Source of the DNA: Bacteroidales bacterium | Lineage (GTDB): Bacteria > Bacteroidota > Bacteroidia > Bacteroidales > F082 | Direction: 5' to 3' | Length of the DNA: 64,000 bases | NCBI GenBank assembly: GCA_030683155.1 | Contig: JAUXMV010000046.1 | Span: forward strand, 26,502-90,501 | Part shown: piece by piece, positions 44,814-54,174 of the stretch | How the letters are laid out: every line of letters begins with the position of its first letter | Position numbering within the stretch: the stretch's first letter is position 1 | Translations under genes and position numbers: made by a program | Notes under the pieces: generated by a model | Told to the model about the DNA's origin: nothing | Databases searched by the model: none | What the model saw: the letters and a program-made list of their open reading frames with translations, nothing else

Positions 44814-46118
44814 TCAATGTTGAAATTGAGCGAGGGCTTTTTTGTAGGTTTCTAGTGCTCTGTTTCTGGCAAAGGCATGATCAACGATCAGGTAATTGCA
44901 GTAATTTAAATCATTGATTTCAGGCACCCATTTACTGACATATTTCAGTTCAGAATCAAACTTTTTAAGTTGCTCCGATGGGTTGAAAACCCTAAAATAG
45001 GGCGCAGCATCGCAGCCTGTACCAGCAGCCCATTGCCAGTTTCCAACATTTGAAGCCAACTCAAAATCAAGGAGTTTTGAGGCGAAATATGCTTCACCCC
45101 ATCGCCAATCTATCAGGAGATGTTTTGTCAGAAAACTGGCTACTACCATTCTCACGCGGTTGTGCATGTGGCCGGTTTCATTCAATTCGCGCATGCCTGC
45201 ATCAACCATAGGAAATCCGGTACGACCTTCGCACCAAAGTTTGAATTCTTTTTCATTATTCCGCCATTCGAGATGCTTGTATTTTGAGTTGAAATTTTCA
45301 TTTGCACTGTAAGGAAAATGAAAAAGAATCTGCATGAAAAACTCACGCCAGATAAGCTCGTTGAGATATGTTTCGCTTGCTGAAAGGGCTTGTTTTACCA
45401 AATTTCGAATGCTAATCGTTCCAAAGCGCAGATGCGGACCAACATGCGAAGTGCCATCAATTGCCGGCAGATTTCTTGTATCTGCATATGATTGTAGCCT
45501 TTCTTGAGCAGTCATTATTTCCGGAACTTTGATCGGAGTAGACTGAAAACCTATTGCTGTTAATGATGGCAAAGAACGAGTTTTTTGGATAAAATTTTCC
45601 AGGTAAGTCTCAGATGGAAAAGGCTTCACCATTTCATCATTAAAATGGTCTTTCCATTTTCGCGAATAGGGTGTAAAAACTGTATAGGGTTTTCCGTCTG
45701 GCTTCAAAACTTCATCTTTTTCGAAAATGACATGGTCCTTAAAAGATTGAAAGTTAATATTTTTCGATCCAAGGAGTTTATTAACCTCAAAGTCTCTTGC
45801 GATTCCATAAGGTTCATAATCGCTGTTGCAAAAAACCTGTTCAATTTCATATTTACTGCATAGATCATTAAAAACCTCTGTTACGTTTCCATTAACCACA
45901 TGCATGGAAGAACCAACAGATTTAAGCTGTTGATCTATTTTCTCGATTTGATTGTGGATAAACTGAACTCTTGCATCATCAGTACTCTCAAGTTTCTGAA
46001 GTATTTCTGTATCAAAAATGAACAGGGGCAAAACTTTTCGACCTGCATTCAATGCTTTAAACAATCCGTGATTGTCATTCAAACGCAGATCACGTCTAAA
46101 CCAAAATATGTTTATCAT
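44814..46118 (-). CDS. phrB: Deoxyribodipyrimidine photo-lyase (class I, cryptochrome family)
   Basis: 434 residues. N-terminal antenna-binding alpha/beta domain (FWFRRDLRLNDNHGL). C-terminal FAD domain with the family signature: HLRFGTISIR, ELIWREFFMQIL, WCEGRTGFPMVDAGMREL, TGHMHNRVRMVVASFL, LLIDWRWGEAYFAS and NVGNWQWAAGTGCDAAPYFRVFNP. The Trp and Asn positions expected of CPD photolyases are present, so it should split UV-induced cyclobutane dimers using light. Its presence suggests that the organism, or its ancestors, met light. Confidence 0.95.
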   Translation of the reverse strand: MINIFWFRRDLRLNDNHGLFKALNAGRKVLPLFIFDTEILQKLESTDDARVQFIHNQIEKIDQQLKSVGSSMHVVNGNVTEVFNDLCSKYEIEQVFCNSDYEPYGIARDFEVNKLLGSKNINFQSFKDHVIFEKDEVLKPDGKPYTVFTPYSRKWKDHFNDEMVKPFPSETYLENFIQKTRSLPSLTAIGFQSTPIKVPEIMTAQERLQSYADTRNLPAIDGTSHVGPHLRFGTISIRNLVKQALSASETYLNELIWREFFMQILFHFPYSANENFNSKYKHLEWRNNEKEFKLWCEGRTGFPMVDAGMRELNETGHMHNRVRMVVASFLTKHLLIDWRWGEAYFASKLLDFELASNVGNWQWAAGTGCDAAPYFRVFNPSEQLKKFDSELKYVSKWVPEINDLNYCNYLIVDHAFARNRALETYKKALAQFQH

Positions 46119-46182
46119 TGTTTTTTATTTGATAACAAATCCGGAGCACAAATGTTGAAAATTTTATCTAAAAACAGAGATT

Positions 46183-47061
46183 CTAGTCCTTAAAAATCCA
46201 GGCTTCCGGATAGGAAGAGCTTAGTTTTTCTTTTGCATTCATGGCGTCTTTAAGGTTGTCATGTACATCAATTGCGATTCTGAATCTGCCTTCTTTTTCG
46301 AGTATCTGAACATTTTTCAAACCCGAATTTTTATACCGTCTGACAGCTTCATTTGCATCTGCCCGGGAGTTGAAACTTCCATAGATTATATAATATTTTG
46401 TGCTGGTTGATGTCTTTGTTGAGTCTTTTTTTTCGTTTGTAAAAGAGGCGGCAAAGGTTTCCTGCTTTTCATTATCGCATTTATATGGCCTGCCAGCAGG
46501 GTCTGCACGTTGCCCAAACCAGACAGAGATATAGTTTTCACTCAGCCCAAGGCCCATTGCGAGCCATTTTTTATCAGCGTGGCCTTCTCGAGTAAGAAGC
46601 ATGTCTCTGGCGGCTGAGGTTGAATTCCATAATTTAAAAACACTGTCAACATTTACAATTCCTTCTTCAAAATACGAAAGCTCATATCCTCTGAAATTGT
46701 ATGATGTCAGTTCTTTTGGTTTATCCCACATGCACTCATACTTTAAGACATAGCTGTTAAAACAGCACGGTGTCCATCGGCCTTTGTCTGACCAGCTGGC
46801 AGTATTGCAGATGCTTGTATCAGGTTTGTTGGTCTGAAGGTCGGCCACATGGGTTTTAGCAACATAAGTCAGGGAAACCGAAAGTGGTATTTCAGGAAGT
46901 TTATTCTGTTTTCGGAGGTTATTTATGAGTGCGGCAAGTTTCATCTCGTCTGCACTCATGCAAACAGTTCCAAGGCTTGTAGTCTGACATAAAGCATTTT
47001 GATTGACAAAAAACCAAGCCAAAATCAATAATAGGAAGTATTTAGTTTTTATAAGTCTCAT
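46183..47061 (-). CDS. Secreted CAP-domain protein with C-terminal SPOR domain
   Basis: 292 residues from the ATG at 47061. The frame is open to 47154, but that would overlap the aminotransferase gene and start before a -7 element at 47085-47092. Signal peptide (MRLIKTKYFLLLILAWFF ... CQ), a CAP/SCP-like domain (about 38-195; KLAALINNLRKQNKLPEIPLS, THVADLQ, and many Cys residues that may form disulphides), a Lys/Thr linker, then a SPOR domain (about 217-292; YYIIYGSFNSRADANEAVRRYKNSG). SPOR domains bind denuded glycan strands of peptidoglycan, so the CAP unit is probably held at the cell wall. The function of the CAP unit is unknown. Confidence 0.85.
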   Translation of the reverse strand: MRLIKTKYFLLLILAWFFVNQNALCQTTSLGTVCMSADEMKLAALINNLRKQNKLPEIPLSVSLTYVAKTHVADLQTNKPDTSICNTASWSDKGRWTPCCFNSYVLKYECMWDKPKELTSYNFRGYELSYFEEGIVNVDSVFKLWNSTSAARDMLLTREGHADKKWLAMGLGLSENYISVWFGQRADPAGRPYKCDNEKQETFAASFTNEKKDSTKTSTSTKYYIIYGSFNSRADANEAVRRYKNSGLKNVQILEKEGRFRIAIDVHDNLKDAMNAKEKLSSSYPEAWIFKD

Positions 47062-47084
47062 CGCAGTGTCTTGAATATTTTGTA

Positions 47085-47092
47085 CAAATATA
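47085..47092 (-). promoter_or_regulatory. -7 element TATATTTG for CAP-SPOR gene
   Basis: TATATTTG on the minus strand, 24 nt before the ATG at 47061; it argues for that start over an upstream one. It lies just beyond the end of the aminotransferase gene. Confidence 0.5.
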
Positions 47093-47101
47093 CCAAAACA
47101 A

Positions 47102-47941
47102 TCAGATTTGATTCCATTTGAAGGATTCCAGATATTTTTCAATCGCTTCATCATAAGATCGACTTATGAGATTTAAAATTGTATGGTTGGTTTTAAAGCT
47201 TGCTACTTTTTGAATTTGCCTGACTGGCAATACTTTTGGAGAGGTGCCAGTAATAAATGCGGCCTCAAAATTGGGTAGATTTTCTATAAATATATCATTT
47301 TCAATTAGTTTCAAGCCTAAGTCTTTACATAGTTCGATGATTTTCTTTCGGGTGATTCCCATTAAAACACTTTCTCCGGTAGCTGTATAAATGGTTTCCT
47401 CTTTTATAAAAAAAATATTGGATCTGCTGCCTTCAGTGACTTTCCCCGCGGAGGCCAGCAGCAACTCGTAAACTTTATATTTTTCGATAAGCCTGGCAAC
47501 TTCACTTTTATAGGAAGTTCGGGTAATTTTGGCATTTGGATTTTCCCTGACATAATCGAAAACATGTAAATCAACGCCATCTTGATACATTTGACGGGTA
47601 GGGTAGGCGTGAGGGATAAACCATGCAGCAAACCAGAATGCTGCTCCGTTATGCCTTGAGCTACCAAGTATTTTAATGTTGCCAATATCTACTTTATTGG
47701 ATTCAATCAGTATCTTCAAAGCTTCGAGGACTTGCTTTTTACTTAATGAAAAAACAATGTTTTTTATCCTGAAAGTCTCATAGAACCTTTCCAAATGATC
47801 ATCCAGAAAAATAATTTTTCCATCAATTACTCTTAACACTTCGTAGACAAATCCCTGAACAGCAAATTTTTCTGGAATAAAATCACAGGTGCTTTTTAGT
47901 TCTTCATTGACGATAAAATACGGGTGCAGGCATTGCTCCAT
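47102..47941 (-). CDS. PLP-dependent aminotransferase class IV
   Basis: 279 residues. Fold-type IV pattern: FLDDHLERFYETFRI, the PLP Lys in TSYKSEVARLIEK (about residue 144), VTEGSRSNIFFIKEETIYT (cofactor phosphate region) and VLMGITRKKIIELCKDLG. This group includes branched-chain and D-amino acid aminotransferases and aminodeoxychorismate lyase, and the sequence does not clearly pick one. Upstream is a DUF2007-like gene (4 bp), so the two are co-transcribed. Confidence 0.9.
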   Translation of the reverse strand: MEQCLHPYFIVNEELKSTCDFIPEKFAVQGFVYEVLRVIDGKIIFLDDHLERFYETFRIKNIVFSLSKKQVLEALKILIESNKVDIGNIKILGSSRHNGAAFWFAAWFIPHAYPTRQMYQDGVDLHVFDYVRENPNAKITRTSYKSEVARLIEKYKVYELLLASAGKVTEGSRSNIFFIKEETIYTATGESVLMGITRKKIIELCKDLGLKLIENDIFIENLPNFEAAFITGTSPKVLPVRQIQKVASFKTNHTILNLISRSYDEAIEKYLESFKWNQI

Positions 47942-47945
47942 CGGA

Positions 47946-48176
47946 TTACCTTTTGTTGAAGTACTCTTCTATAATCTTTACAGCCTTTTCTGCAAACGAC
48001 GCTTCAACCTGGATAATGGCTGAATCTTCAGGTGACCCTGATCCCCAGCCAGCTATAACACTCTCACTGAGTGTATCTCTTAAAATACTTCCAATGTTGT
48101 TTTCTTGCAGCAGCTCAACCAGATATCTGGCTTCAACAATTGAACCTGTGTAAACATTTTGAAGTTCATTTGACAT
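47946..48176 (-). CDS. Small DUF2007-like (putative signal-transducing) protein
   Basis: 76 residues: NVYTGSIVEARYLVELLQENNIGSILRDTL, then IIQVEASFAEKAVKIIEEYF. This is the ferredoxin-like pattern of DUF2007 proteins, whose role is unclear. It has a strong Shine-Dalgarno (next entry), unusual among its neighbours. Ends 4 bp before the aminotransferase. Confidence 0.8.
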   Translation of the reverse strand: MSNELQNVYTGSIVEARYLVELLQENNIGSILRDTLSESVIAGWGSGSPEDSAIIQVEASFAEKAVKIIEEYFNKR

Positions 48177-48181
48177 TTTAA

Positions 48182-48187
48182 CCTCCT
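48182..48187 (-). promoter_or_regulatory. Strong Shine-Dalgarno AGGAGG
   Basis: AGGAGG on the minus strand lies 5 nt before the ATG at 48176. Few genes here have such a site, so this gene may be translated by a different route or more strongly. Confidence 0.7.
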
Positions 48188-48268
48188 TTTAATGATATTA
48201 TCGATGATTAATTATTTCTGCTAAGATAAGCAAAAATGAGAGGAATTCAAAATGACTGCAACAAAGGT

Positions 48269-49189
48269 TTAGATTTTTTCAGGTGCAGCATTGAGGCGAA
48301 TAATGGCATAAATCATCACAGCCGCTGCGATCCACTGTACTGGTGAAAGTATACTTTTGTTGATAAAATAGTCAAACAAAACAGCTGAAATGGGAAACAT
48401 CAGTTCGCTGATCGTTGCTGACATTGCTTTGACCTTTCGTAAACCATAGTAATAAAGGATAATTGCTCCTGAACCTGTTGTCAAACCGATTAGAATAATA
48501 AAAAACCACTCTTTTGAGCTTGTAGTTAAAAAGGATGAAAAGCTACCTGCAAAAAGCATGAACACGAGCATGATCAAACTTGTGAAACCATATCTGTAGA
48601 ATGTGGAAGTAACAAAATGATATTTTGAAAGAATCTTTTTTGAGAAAACAGTTGAACTTCCAAAAGAGAAAGCTGCCAGCAAAGCCAAAAGTGCTGCATG
48701 AATGGTGTTTTCACCTGTACTCACATTGGGGAATGACCATCCAAAAGTGAGAAAATAACCTCCAACAATAGCTATTGCAGCCCAAAGCAGATATCGTTGT
48801 TTAAGTTTTTCTTTCAGAATAAATGAAGCTAAGGCAATGGCAAAAACAGGCTGAAGTTTCTGAAGCAAAACAACCACTGACAAATGGTTGAAATCAAGTA
48901 AAAAGAGTGCTTTAACAATGGCAAGAGTGCCAATAGCTCCGCCAAAAAGACTAATTAAAAGAAAGGTGAAAAGATCCTGACGTTGCATATTTACAAGATG
49001 TTTATACTCCTTAAAAAGGAAAATATTCATCAATGCAAACGGGAACAGATGCAAAATGAACACAACATAAACTACGTCCAGATTATAAAGTTGAGGTGTT
49101 AAAACAACTCCGTCAAATCCCCACAAAATTGCCGACAGGCCCACAGCAATTGATCCTTTGATCAGTGTACGCCGGTTCAAATCTTTCAT
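48269..49189 (-). CDS. EamA/DMT-family transporter
   Basis: 306 residues, ten predicted membrane helices in two EamA halves (about 12-145 and 160-300). Motifs such as GLSAILWGFDGV and LLQKLQPVFAIALASFILKEKLK are typical of drug/metabolite transporters. Substrate unknown; probably exports or imports a small metabolite. Preceded by the -7 element at 49208-49215. Confidence 0.9.
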   Translation of the reverse strand: MKDLNRRTLIKGSIAVGLSAILWGFDGVVLTPQLYNLDVVYVVFILHLFPFALMNIFLFKEYKHLVNMQRQDLFTFLLISLFGGAIGTLAIVKALFLLDFNHLSVVVLLQKLQPVFAIALASFILKEKLKQRYLLWAAIAIVGGYFLTFGWSFPNVSTGENTIHAALLALLAAFSFGSSTVFSKKILSKYHFVTSTFYRYGFTSLIMLVFMLFAGSFSSFLTTSSKEWFFIILIGLTTGSGAIILYYYGLRKVKAMSATISELMFPISAVLFDYFINKSILSPVQWIAAAVMIYAIIRLNAAPEKI

Positions 49190-49207
49190 CCATTAATATT
49201 TAGCGTG

Positions 49208-49215
49208 CAAAAGTA
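49208..49215 (-). promoter_or_regulatory. -7 element TACTTTTG for EamA gene
   Basis: TACTTTTG on the minus strand, 19 nt before the ATG. No TTTG at -33. Confidence 0.5.
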
Positions 49216-49246
49216 ACAAAATGTAGCGCACGATGCCTCAGTAAAT

Positions 49247-50083
49247 TCAGGGTATTTCCTTTTCAAACTTTTCACCACAGTTTTTACAAAAGTTTGCGTC
49301 TTGTGCGTAAGTCACTGCTTTACAACATTTACATTCTTTACTGTGAATAGGTTTTCTGACCTTATCACGGGTCATTTCTGAGGTTATGATTCCTGTTGGG
49401 ACGGCAATTATGGCATAACCAGTAAGCATAAGTAAGGATGCGATTATTTGTCCTAGTGGTGTAACAGGGGTAATGTCGCCAAAACCTACAGTTGTGATTG
49501 TAACAATAGCCCAGTAAATGCCTGTCGGTATACTAACAAAACCAGCCTCTGGTCCTTCAACAATATACATTACAGTACCTAATATTGTGACAGTTATAAG
49601 TACAGATCCAAAAAAGACGACAATTTTTTCGCGTGAATGCTGCAAAGCATGAATCAGATATATGGATGCTGAAGTAAATCGCACTAGTTTAAGAATTCTG
49701 AAAACCCTGAACAACCGAAAAATGCGGATAATAATCAGATATTGTGTACCTGCAAAAATTAAACTCAGGTAGGTAGGTACGATAGAAAGAAAATCGATGA
49801 TACCATAAAAACTGAAGATGTATTTTTTCTTTTTAGGTGATATGACAATTCTGATAACGTATTCAACCGTGAAAAGAACTGTAAAAAACCATTCAAAGAA
49901 ATAAAGGGTAAATTCAAAGCGCTGGTGAATATCTTTCATGCTATCAAGAAATACCACCATCACACTCAGGATTATTAATACTAGCAGAAGCTCATCGAAT
50001 AGTCTTCCTTTTTTAGTATCATGCCGAAAGATGATGCTATACCATTCTTTCCTCCAGTTCCCGGTTTGTTTAATTTCAGACAT
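49247..50083 (-). CDS. Voltage-gated-type ion channel with C-terminal zinc ribbon
   Basis: 278 residues from the ATG at 50083; a frame reaching 50122 would include the -7 element. Six membrane helices. The S4-like helix RIFRLFRVFRILKLVRF carries regularly spaced Arg/Lys, as in voltage sensors. The pore has TVGFGD, a K+-type selectivity filter. After the last helix comes a short cytoplasmic tail with CKCC and CKNC Cys pairs that look like a zinc ribbon. Likely a K+ channel; the zinc ribbon may sense metal or redox state (inference). Confidence 0.92.
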   Translation of the reverse strand: MSEIKQTGNWRKEWYSIIFRHDTKKGRLFDELLLVLIILSVMVVFLDSMKDIHQRFEFTLYFFEWFFTVLFTVEYVIRIVISPKKKKYIFSFYGIIDFLSIVPTYLSLIFAGTQYLIIIRIFRLFRVFRILKLVRFTSASIYLIHALQHSREKIVVFFGSVLITVTILGTVMYIVEGPEAGFVSIPTGIYWAIVTITTVGFGDITPVTPLGQIIASLLMLTGYAIIAVPTGIITSEMTRDKVRKPIHSKECKCCKAVTYAQDANFCKNCGEKFEKEIP

Positions 50084-50105
50084 ACCAATTGAAATTTTAG
50101 CGCGC

Positions 50106-50113
50106 CAAAGATA
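50106..50113 (-). promoter_or_regulatory. -7 element TATCTTTG for ion channel gene
   Basis: TATCTTTG on the minus strand, 23 nt before the chosen ATG. Supports the start at 50083. Confidence 0.55.
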
Positions 50114-50131
50114 AATGAACAATTGAAATGT

Positions 50132-53119
50132 TTATCTGAAAATAATTTTCGAAGATGCCTGATAGCCGTTTTCATCAAAAAATGAAATCATGTAAACACC
50201 TGAGGGCAAATTTCCACGATTAATAATGCTTTGGTTTCTGTTTATTTGGGTGTAAGCACTGACTTTTTTACCAAGCATATTAAAAATTTCTATCTGTCCG
50301 TTCTTCACACCTAATCTGCTGCTGAAATTTATAACTACTTGATTATCTGCTGGATTTGGTGCAATATGCATTGCAAATTCATTTTTAACTGGTGCAGGTA
50401 ATTGTGGCAAAGACACTAGCTGACTGTTCATTGCGCCTGGAGATCCATGTCCGGGTGATGCCATCCAGCTTTGAGGGAGTGCATTATCAAGTTCAGGACG
50501 AATTAGTTCCAACGTTGCACCGTTGCCATCAGGTGCAGTTGGCCATGGAGCTTTATCATCGTATTCTACATGATCCACAAGCGCCATATCGTTGTTGTAA
50601 AGTCTTAAAAGTTCGCCGCTCCCGCTGAATCCAAAACTCATATTGCCAATCACATTGGTGACATCGGGAAATAAAGCTGAAAACATATTTATATTTCTGC
50701 AAATAACAATGTATCCATTTGATTCAATGATTGTTCCTTCCGGAAAAATAAATTCATGTGAGTCGTCATCATCTTTAAAAATCCAACCGGTAACATCAAG
50801 ATCGTAAGGGTGTGGATTGTAGAATTCGATCCAGTCTTCTGGATCAAAGCTGCTTGCAGAATTATAGTTTATCTCATTTATGACCAAAGAATCCGAAAAA
50901 GTTTTATGTCTGAAATGCGCAATCACATTTTCCCAATCGCCCGGGAAGACAGTTATTTCCGAAGCTGTATCACTTGGAAAAGCGCTATGATTGGTTAATT
51001 CCCAATAGTCAAATTCATAATCAGTGCTGGCAGGAATGGCTTTCAATTTTACTGCAACACCCCCAAAGTAAGAGCCCTGCCATGGAAATTCATCTATCAG
51101 CAATGAATTTAGTTGTATGATTCCAGTTTCAGCCGGAACTGTGTTGAGTTCAAAATTGTATGGACCAGTAAGATTATAGCAGTTTTTTAATCCTTGTGGA
51201 AGGTAATTGTAGCGTGTATTAATAAAGTTTCTAATTTTTTGAACATTGCTTAGCCAGCGTGTCATTGAGCCGCCCCAACGCAAAATATGACGGGGCATTT
51301 CAGGCGTCATCTTTGCTACTATCTCATCAAGGTAACTTATAATATTGTCTGGACGAAAGGCGGTGTTGTATAAATCAATGTAGCGTGAAATATAGTATTG
51401 ATTGAATTCAGCATTGTTTCTCAATCTGTTAAGAACAACGATGTGCTGACCTGGGTCAGAGGTCAGTCCTTCAGGATAACAGGGCGAAACAGTTGGATGT
51501 GTTCCCGGAACTCCTGTGTAATTGATATAATGATTGAAAGTAGCATCCTCATCCCACAAAATATAACCCCACTTCTGGTGTCCGCCATCGGGATTTAAAC
51601 CACGCCACCAGCCTACATTCCAGTTGATCCAGTCAGAGCAAACAACAAAGGAGTTGATGATTACATAATCCACGAGACTCGTATAATCGTAACGTGTTTT
51701 AACATATTCGAAATTCGCCTGATTGCTCATGTCATTATTTTTGATGTAGTTACGAATCTCGTACCAATCATCAAAAGCTGCCTGACCACCATATTCTGCC
51801 CAGGTTGTTCCCCAAAGTTTTAAAAAGCGAAGATTATATTTATCCTGATTGTGATAGTAGCTTGTAAAATCATGATCGTCCACTTTTTCACGCATGCCAT
51901 AAACTCCCCAATACTGTCCATTGGCATACAAAACACATTTTTCGCCTTTTCGTACATCAAGTGGCATACCATTTTTCGATGCAACATTTTGCACAAACAT
52001 ATCACGCAGCAAAGCACTGGAATCAATTCCGGGATAGTTGTCGTCACCAGCTGCTCTCAGGATGATGCGTTGAAATTCATTTCGTTCAGTAAGTGGTATT
52101 AATGCTTCCCGGATAGCATAATTGTAGCCGCATTCATCGCGACTTACATAATCGATGCTTCGTTGGGCATGAACCCAGGAATCCTGTCCGTGTTTGTTGA
52201 ATTCACCATATCCATGTGTTGTTCTGACCCCTTCAGCATTAAAATACTCAAACGTTCCAAAAGGCTCAAGGTATTGATTCCCATTGAGTAGCTGAGTAAG
52301 CTGATTTGCAGAAGTTGAAATTACGGGCATGCTATGGTTCGAATTGATAAAATATGTATTGAACTCTAAAAGCCCGGGATGAACCGAAGGATCATTGCTG
52401 AAAGTACGTGCAATGACAATTGTAGTTTGAGAAATTGTAATAGGCCCTGTGTAAAGGTTTGAGCTCAAAGTAGGTTCGTTACCATTAAGTGTATAACGAA
52501 TTTGTGAATTTGGTTCAGTTGTTGAAATCTCAATGGTTATTGGTAATGGATAAAATCCTGCGGCTGCGTTCATTTGTGGTCTGGCGGAATAAGAAGTGAA
52601 AACACCGCTGGCCAGATTCACAAAGCCTGGAGTAGGATTGGTAAAAATGACCCAGTTTGAATTTTGAAGAGAGCGTCCTCTTGAATGCTCTTTCATCGTC
52701 ACTTCAAGCTGCGTCTGGTCAATTATTTCACCTGATGGTTCGGAAAAAACGATATGTTCAGGATTATCTTTCGTTTGTGAAAGCTTGAAATTGGTATGAA
52801 AATGGCCTCCTGCTACTTCGTTCCTACCAGAAGCCCAAACTTTAATGTACCCTCCGGCCGAAATTGTGACACCTTCAGGAAACTGCCATTTGGTGGGTCT
52901 GTTTGGATTGTCGCTCAGGTAAAAGCCTGCCAGGCTATAATTCTCTGAACCTGCATTATACAGTTCAATCCAATCTTCATATTTGCCATAATTATCTGTA
53001 AATCCAACCAGGTTGGAAACTGAATACTCGTTGATAATGACCTGACTTTTTAATGTATTGTTTTTGTTCAAGACGAAAACTGATGACAACAGTAGTAAGA
53101 AAATAAGATTTTTTTTCAT
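50132..53119 (-). CDS. CotH-kinase-family secreted protein with lamin-tail domains and T9SS sorting domain
   Basis: 995 residues. Signal peptide; a lamin-tail domain (LTD; about 25-165; INEYSVSNLVGFTDNYGKYEDWIELYNAG); a chitobiase-type beta domain (about 175-265; YTLNGNEPTLSSNLYTGP); a CotH region (about 300-640), including GEFNKHGQDSWVHAQRSIDYVSRDE and GYILWDEDATFNHY; a second LTD (about 765-890; INEINYNSASSFDPEDWIEFYNP); and a T9SS sorting domain (about 915-995; APNPADNQVVINF ... LPSGVYMISFFDENG). CotH proteins are atypical kinases that phosphorylate secreted proteins in spores. Whether this one is active is not clear. It should be exported to the surface. Confidence 0.93.
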   Translation of the reverse strand: MKKNLIFLLLLSSVFVLNKNNTLKSQVIINEYSVSNLVGFTDNYGKYEDWIELYNAGSENYSLAGFYLSDNPNRPTKWQFPEGVTISAGGYIKVWASGRNEVAGGHFHTNFKLSQTKDNPEHIVFSEPSGEIIDQTQLEVTMKEHSRGRSLQNSNWVIFTNPTPGFVNLASGVFTSYSARPQMNAAAGFYPLPITIEISTTEPNSQIRYTLNGNEPTLSSNLYTGPITISQTTIVIARTFSNDPSVHPGLLEFNTYFINSNHSMPVISTSANQLTQLLNGNQYLEPFGTFEYFNAEGVRTTHGYGEFNKHGQDSWVHAQRSIDYVSRDECGYNYAIREALIPLTERNEFQRIILRAAGDDNYPGIDSSALLRDMFVQNVASKNGMPLDVRKGEKCVLYANGQYWGVYGMREKVDDHDFTSYYHNQDKYNLRFLKLWGTTWAEYGGQAAFDDWYEIRNYIKNNDMSNQANFEYVKTRYDYTSLVDYVIINSFVVCSDWINWNVGWWRGLNPDGGHQKWGYILWDEDATFNHYINYTGVPGTHPTVSPCYPEGLTSDPGQHIVVLNRLRNNAEFNQYYISRYIDLYNTAFRPDNIISYLDEIVAKMTPEMPRHILRWGGSMTRWLSNVQKIRNFINTRYNYLPQGLKNCYNLTGPYNFELNTVPAETGIIQLNSLLIDEFPWQGSYFGGVAVKLKAIPASTDYEFDYWELTNHSAFPSDTASEITVFPGDWENVIAHFRHKTFSDSLVINEINYNSASSFDPEDWIEFYNPHPYDLDVTGWIFKDDDDSHEFIFPEGTIIESNGYIVICRNINMFSALFPDVTNVIGNMSFGFSGSGELLRLYNNDMALVDHVEYDDKAPWPTAPDGNGATLELIRPELDNALPQSWMASPGHGSPGAMNSQLVSLPQLPAPVKNEFAMHIAPNPADNQVVINFSSRLGVKNGQIEIFNMLGKKVSAYTQINRNQSIINRGNLPSGVYMISFFDENGYQASSKIIFR

Positions 53120-53323
53120 AGCAGAATGATTTACTTAAATTTTGACCCCTATGTAAATCTACACGAAATCATATGTCAAAGAACGCTTTTTTAGTTAAGA
53201 ATTACAAGTTTTAAATCACTAAATTCAGATCAAATCACTTAAAATGATCATAACACTTTACCTGAAGCAATTTGTTAATGATTTTGAGGAATATTGGCTA
53301 TTTTTGCTTCAAATACTCAAGAA
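53120..53323. other. Divergent intergenic region between CotH and SDR genes
   Basis: About 200 AT-rich bases. They hold the -7 element for the SDR gene but no recognisable one for the CotH gene. Confidence 0.5.
53299..53306 (+). promoter_or_regulatory. -7 element TATTTTTG for SDR gene
   Basis: TATTTTTG lies 17 nt before the ATG at 53324, with a TTTG at 53271-53274, 24 nt upstream. It argues against an earlier TTG start at 53294. Confidence 0.5.
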
Positions 53324-54100
53324 ATGGACTTAAAAATAAAAGACAGTTTCTTTATCGTTACTGGTGCCGGAAGTGGTTTTGGGCGTGCAATTGCTGAACA
53401 GCTTTTGAATGATGGCGCTGAAGTACTTGCCATTGCGCGAACATATGAAGTTTTGGAGCTTTTTAAAGTACAGTTTCCCGAAAAACTACACATCCTTGCC
53501 GGAGACATTACACATTCGGAGGTTCAGCAAAAAGTGATTGAGTTTTGTTATGGTAAAACGCTTTCAGGTGTTGTCATCAATGCCGGCGGTCCGCCTGCAG
53601 GCGCTTTCCTCGAAACAAAACTGAGCAATTGGGACGATGCATACAGGCTTATTCTGCGCTGGAAAGTAGATTTTGTACAGCAAATTGTTCCTCTCTTCCA
53701 AAAGCAGAAATATGGCCGGATGCTTTTTATTGAAAGTGTTTCAGTAAAGCAACCGGTTGAAAATCTGGTGCTAAGCAATTCATTGAGACCTGCTGTCGTT
53801 GGGTTTGTAAAAAGTTTGGCCGGCGATCTTGCCAAAGAGAATATAACCTTGAATATTCTCGCTCCCGGCTACCATAATACTGCTGCAATGCAACGATTAT
53901 TCAAAAAGAAGGCAGAGCTCACCGGAATGAGTCAGGAAGAAGCCAAAAAAGTGTTTGAAAATCAAATTCCTGTAGGGAAAATGGGTGAAGCGTCTGAATT
54001 GGCCAGTCTAGCTGCATGGCTGCTTTCACCATTGTCCAGATATACAACCGGTCAAACTTTCAGCCACGACGGAGGGCTGGTTAAGGGAATTTTCGGTTAA
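53324..54100 (+). CDS. SDR-family oxidoreductase lacking the YxxxK motif
   Basis: 258 residues from the ATG at 53324. Rossmann fold with GAGSGFGRAIAEQL and VINAGGPPAG. The catalytic Ser is visible in FIESVS, but where YxxxK should follow the sequence has LSNSLRPAVVGF. This matches the BKR-like SDR subgroup known to depart from the usual catalytic tetrad. Annotating it as a 3-oxoacyl-ACP reductase would over-call it. It ends with a typical SDR C-terminus (TGQTFSHDGGLVKGIFG). Located alone between the CotH and GH92 genes. Confidence 0.88.
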   Translation: MDLKIKDSFFIVTGAGSGFGRAIAEQLLNDGAEVLAIARTYEVLELFKVQFPEKLHILAGDITHSEVQQKVIEFCYGKTLSGVVINAGGPPAGAFLETKLSNWDDAYRLILRWKVDFVQQIVPLFQKQKYGRMLFIESVSVKQPVENLVLSNSLRPAVVGFVKSLAGDLAKENITLNILAPGYHNTAAMQRLFKKKAELTGMSQEEAKKVFENQIPVGKMGEASELASLAAWLLSPLSRYTTGQTFSHDGGLVKGIFG

Positions 54101-54174
54101 TCGCTCAAAAAATGTAATATAAAACATTGATTTATAATTACATGTAAAAATTTGTGAACAATGATAAAAAAAAC

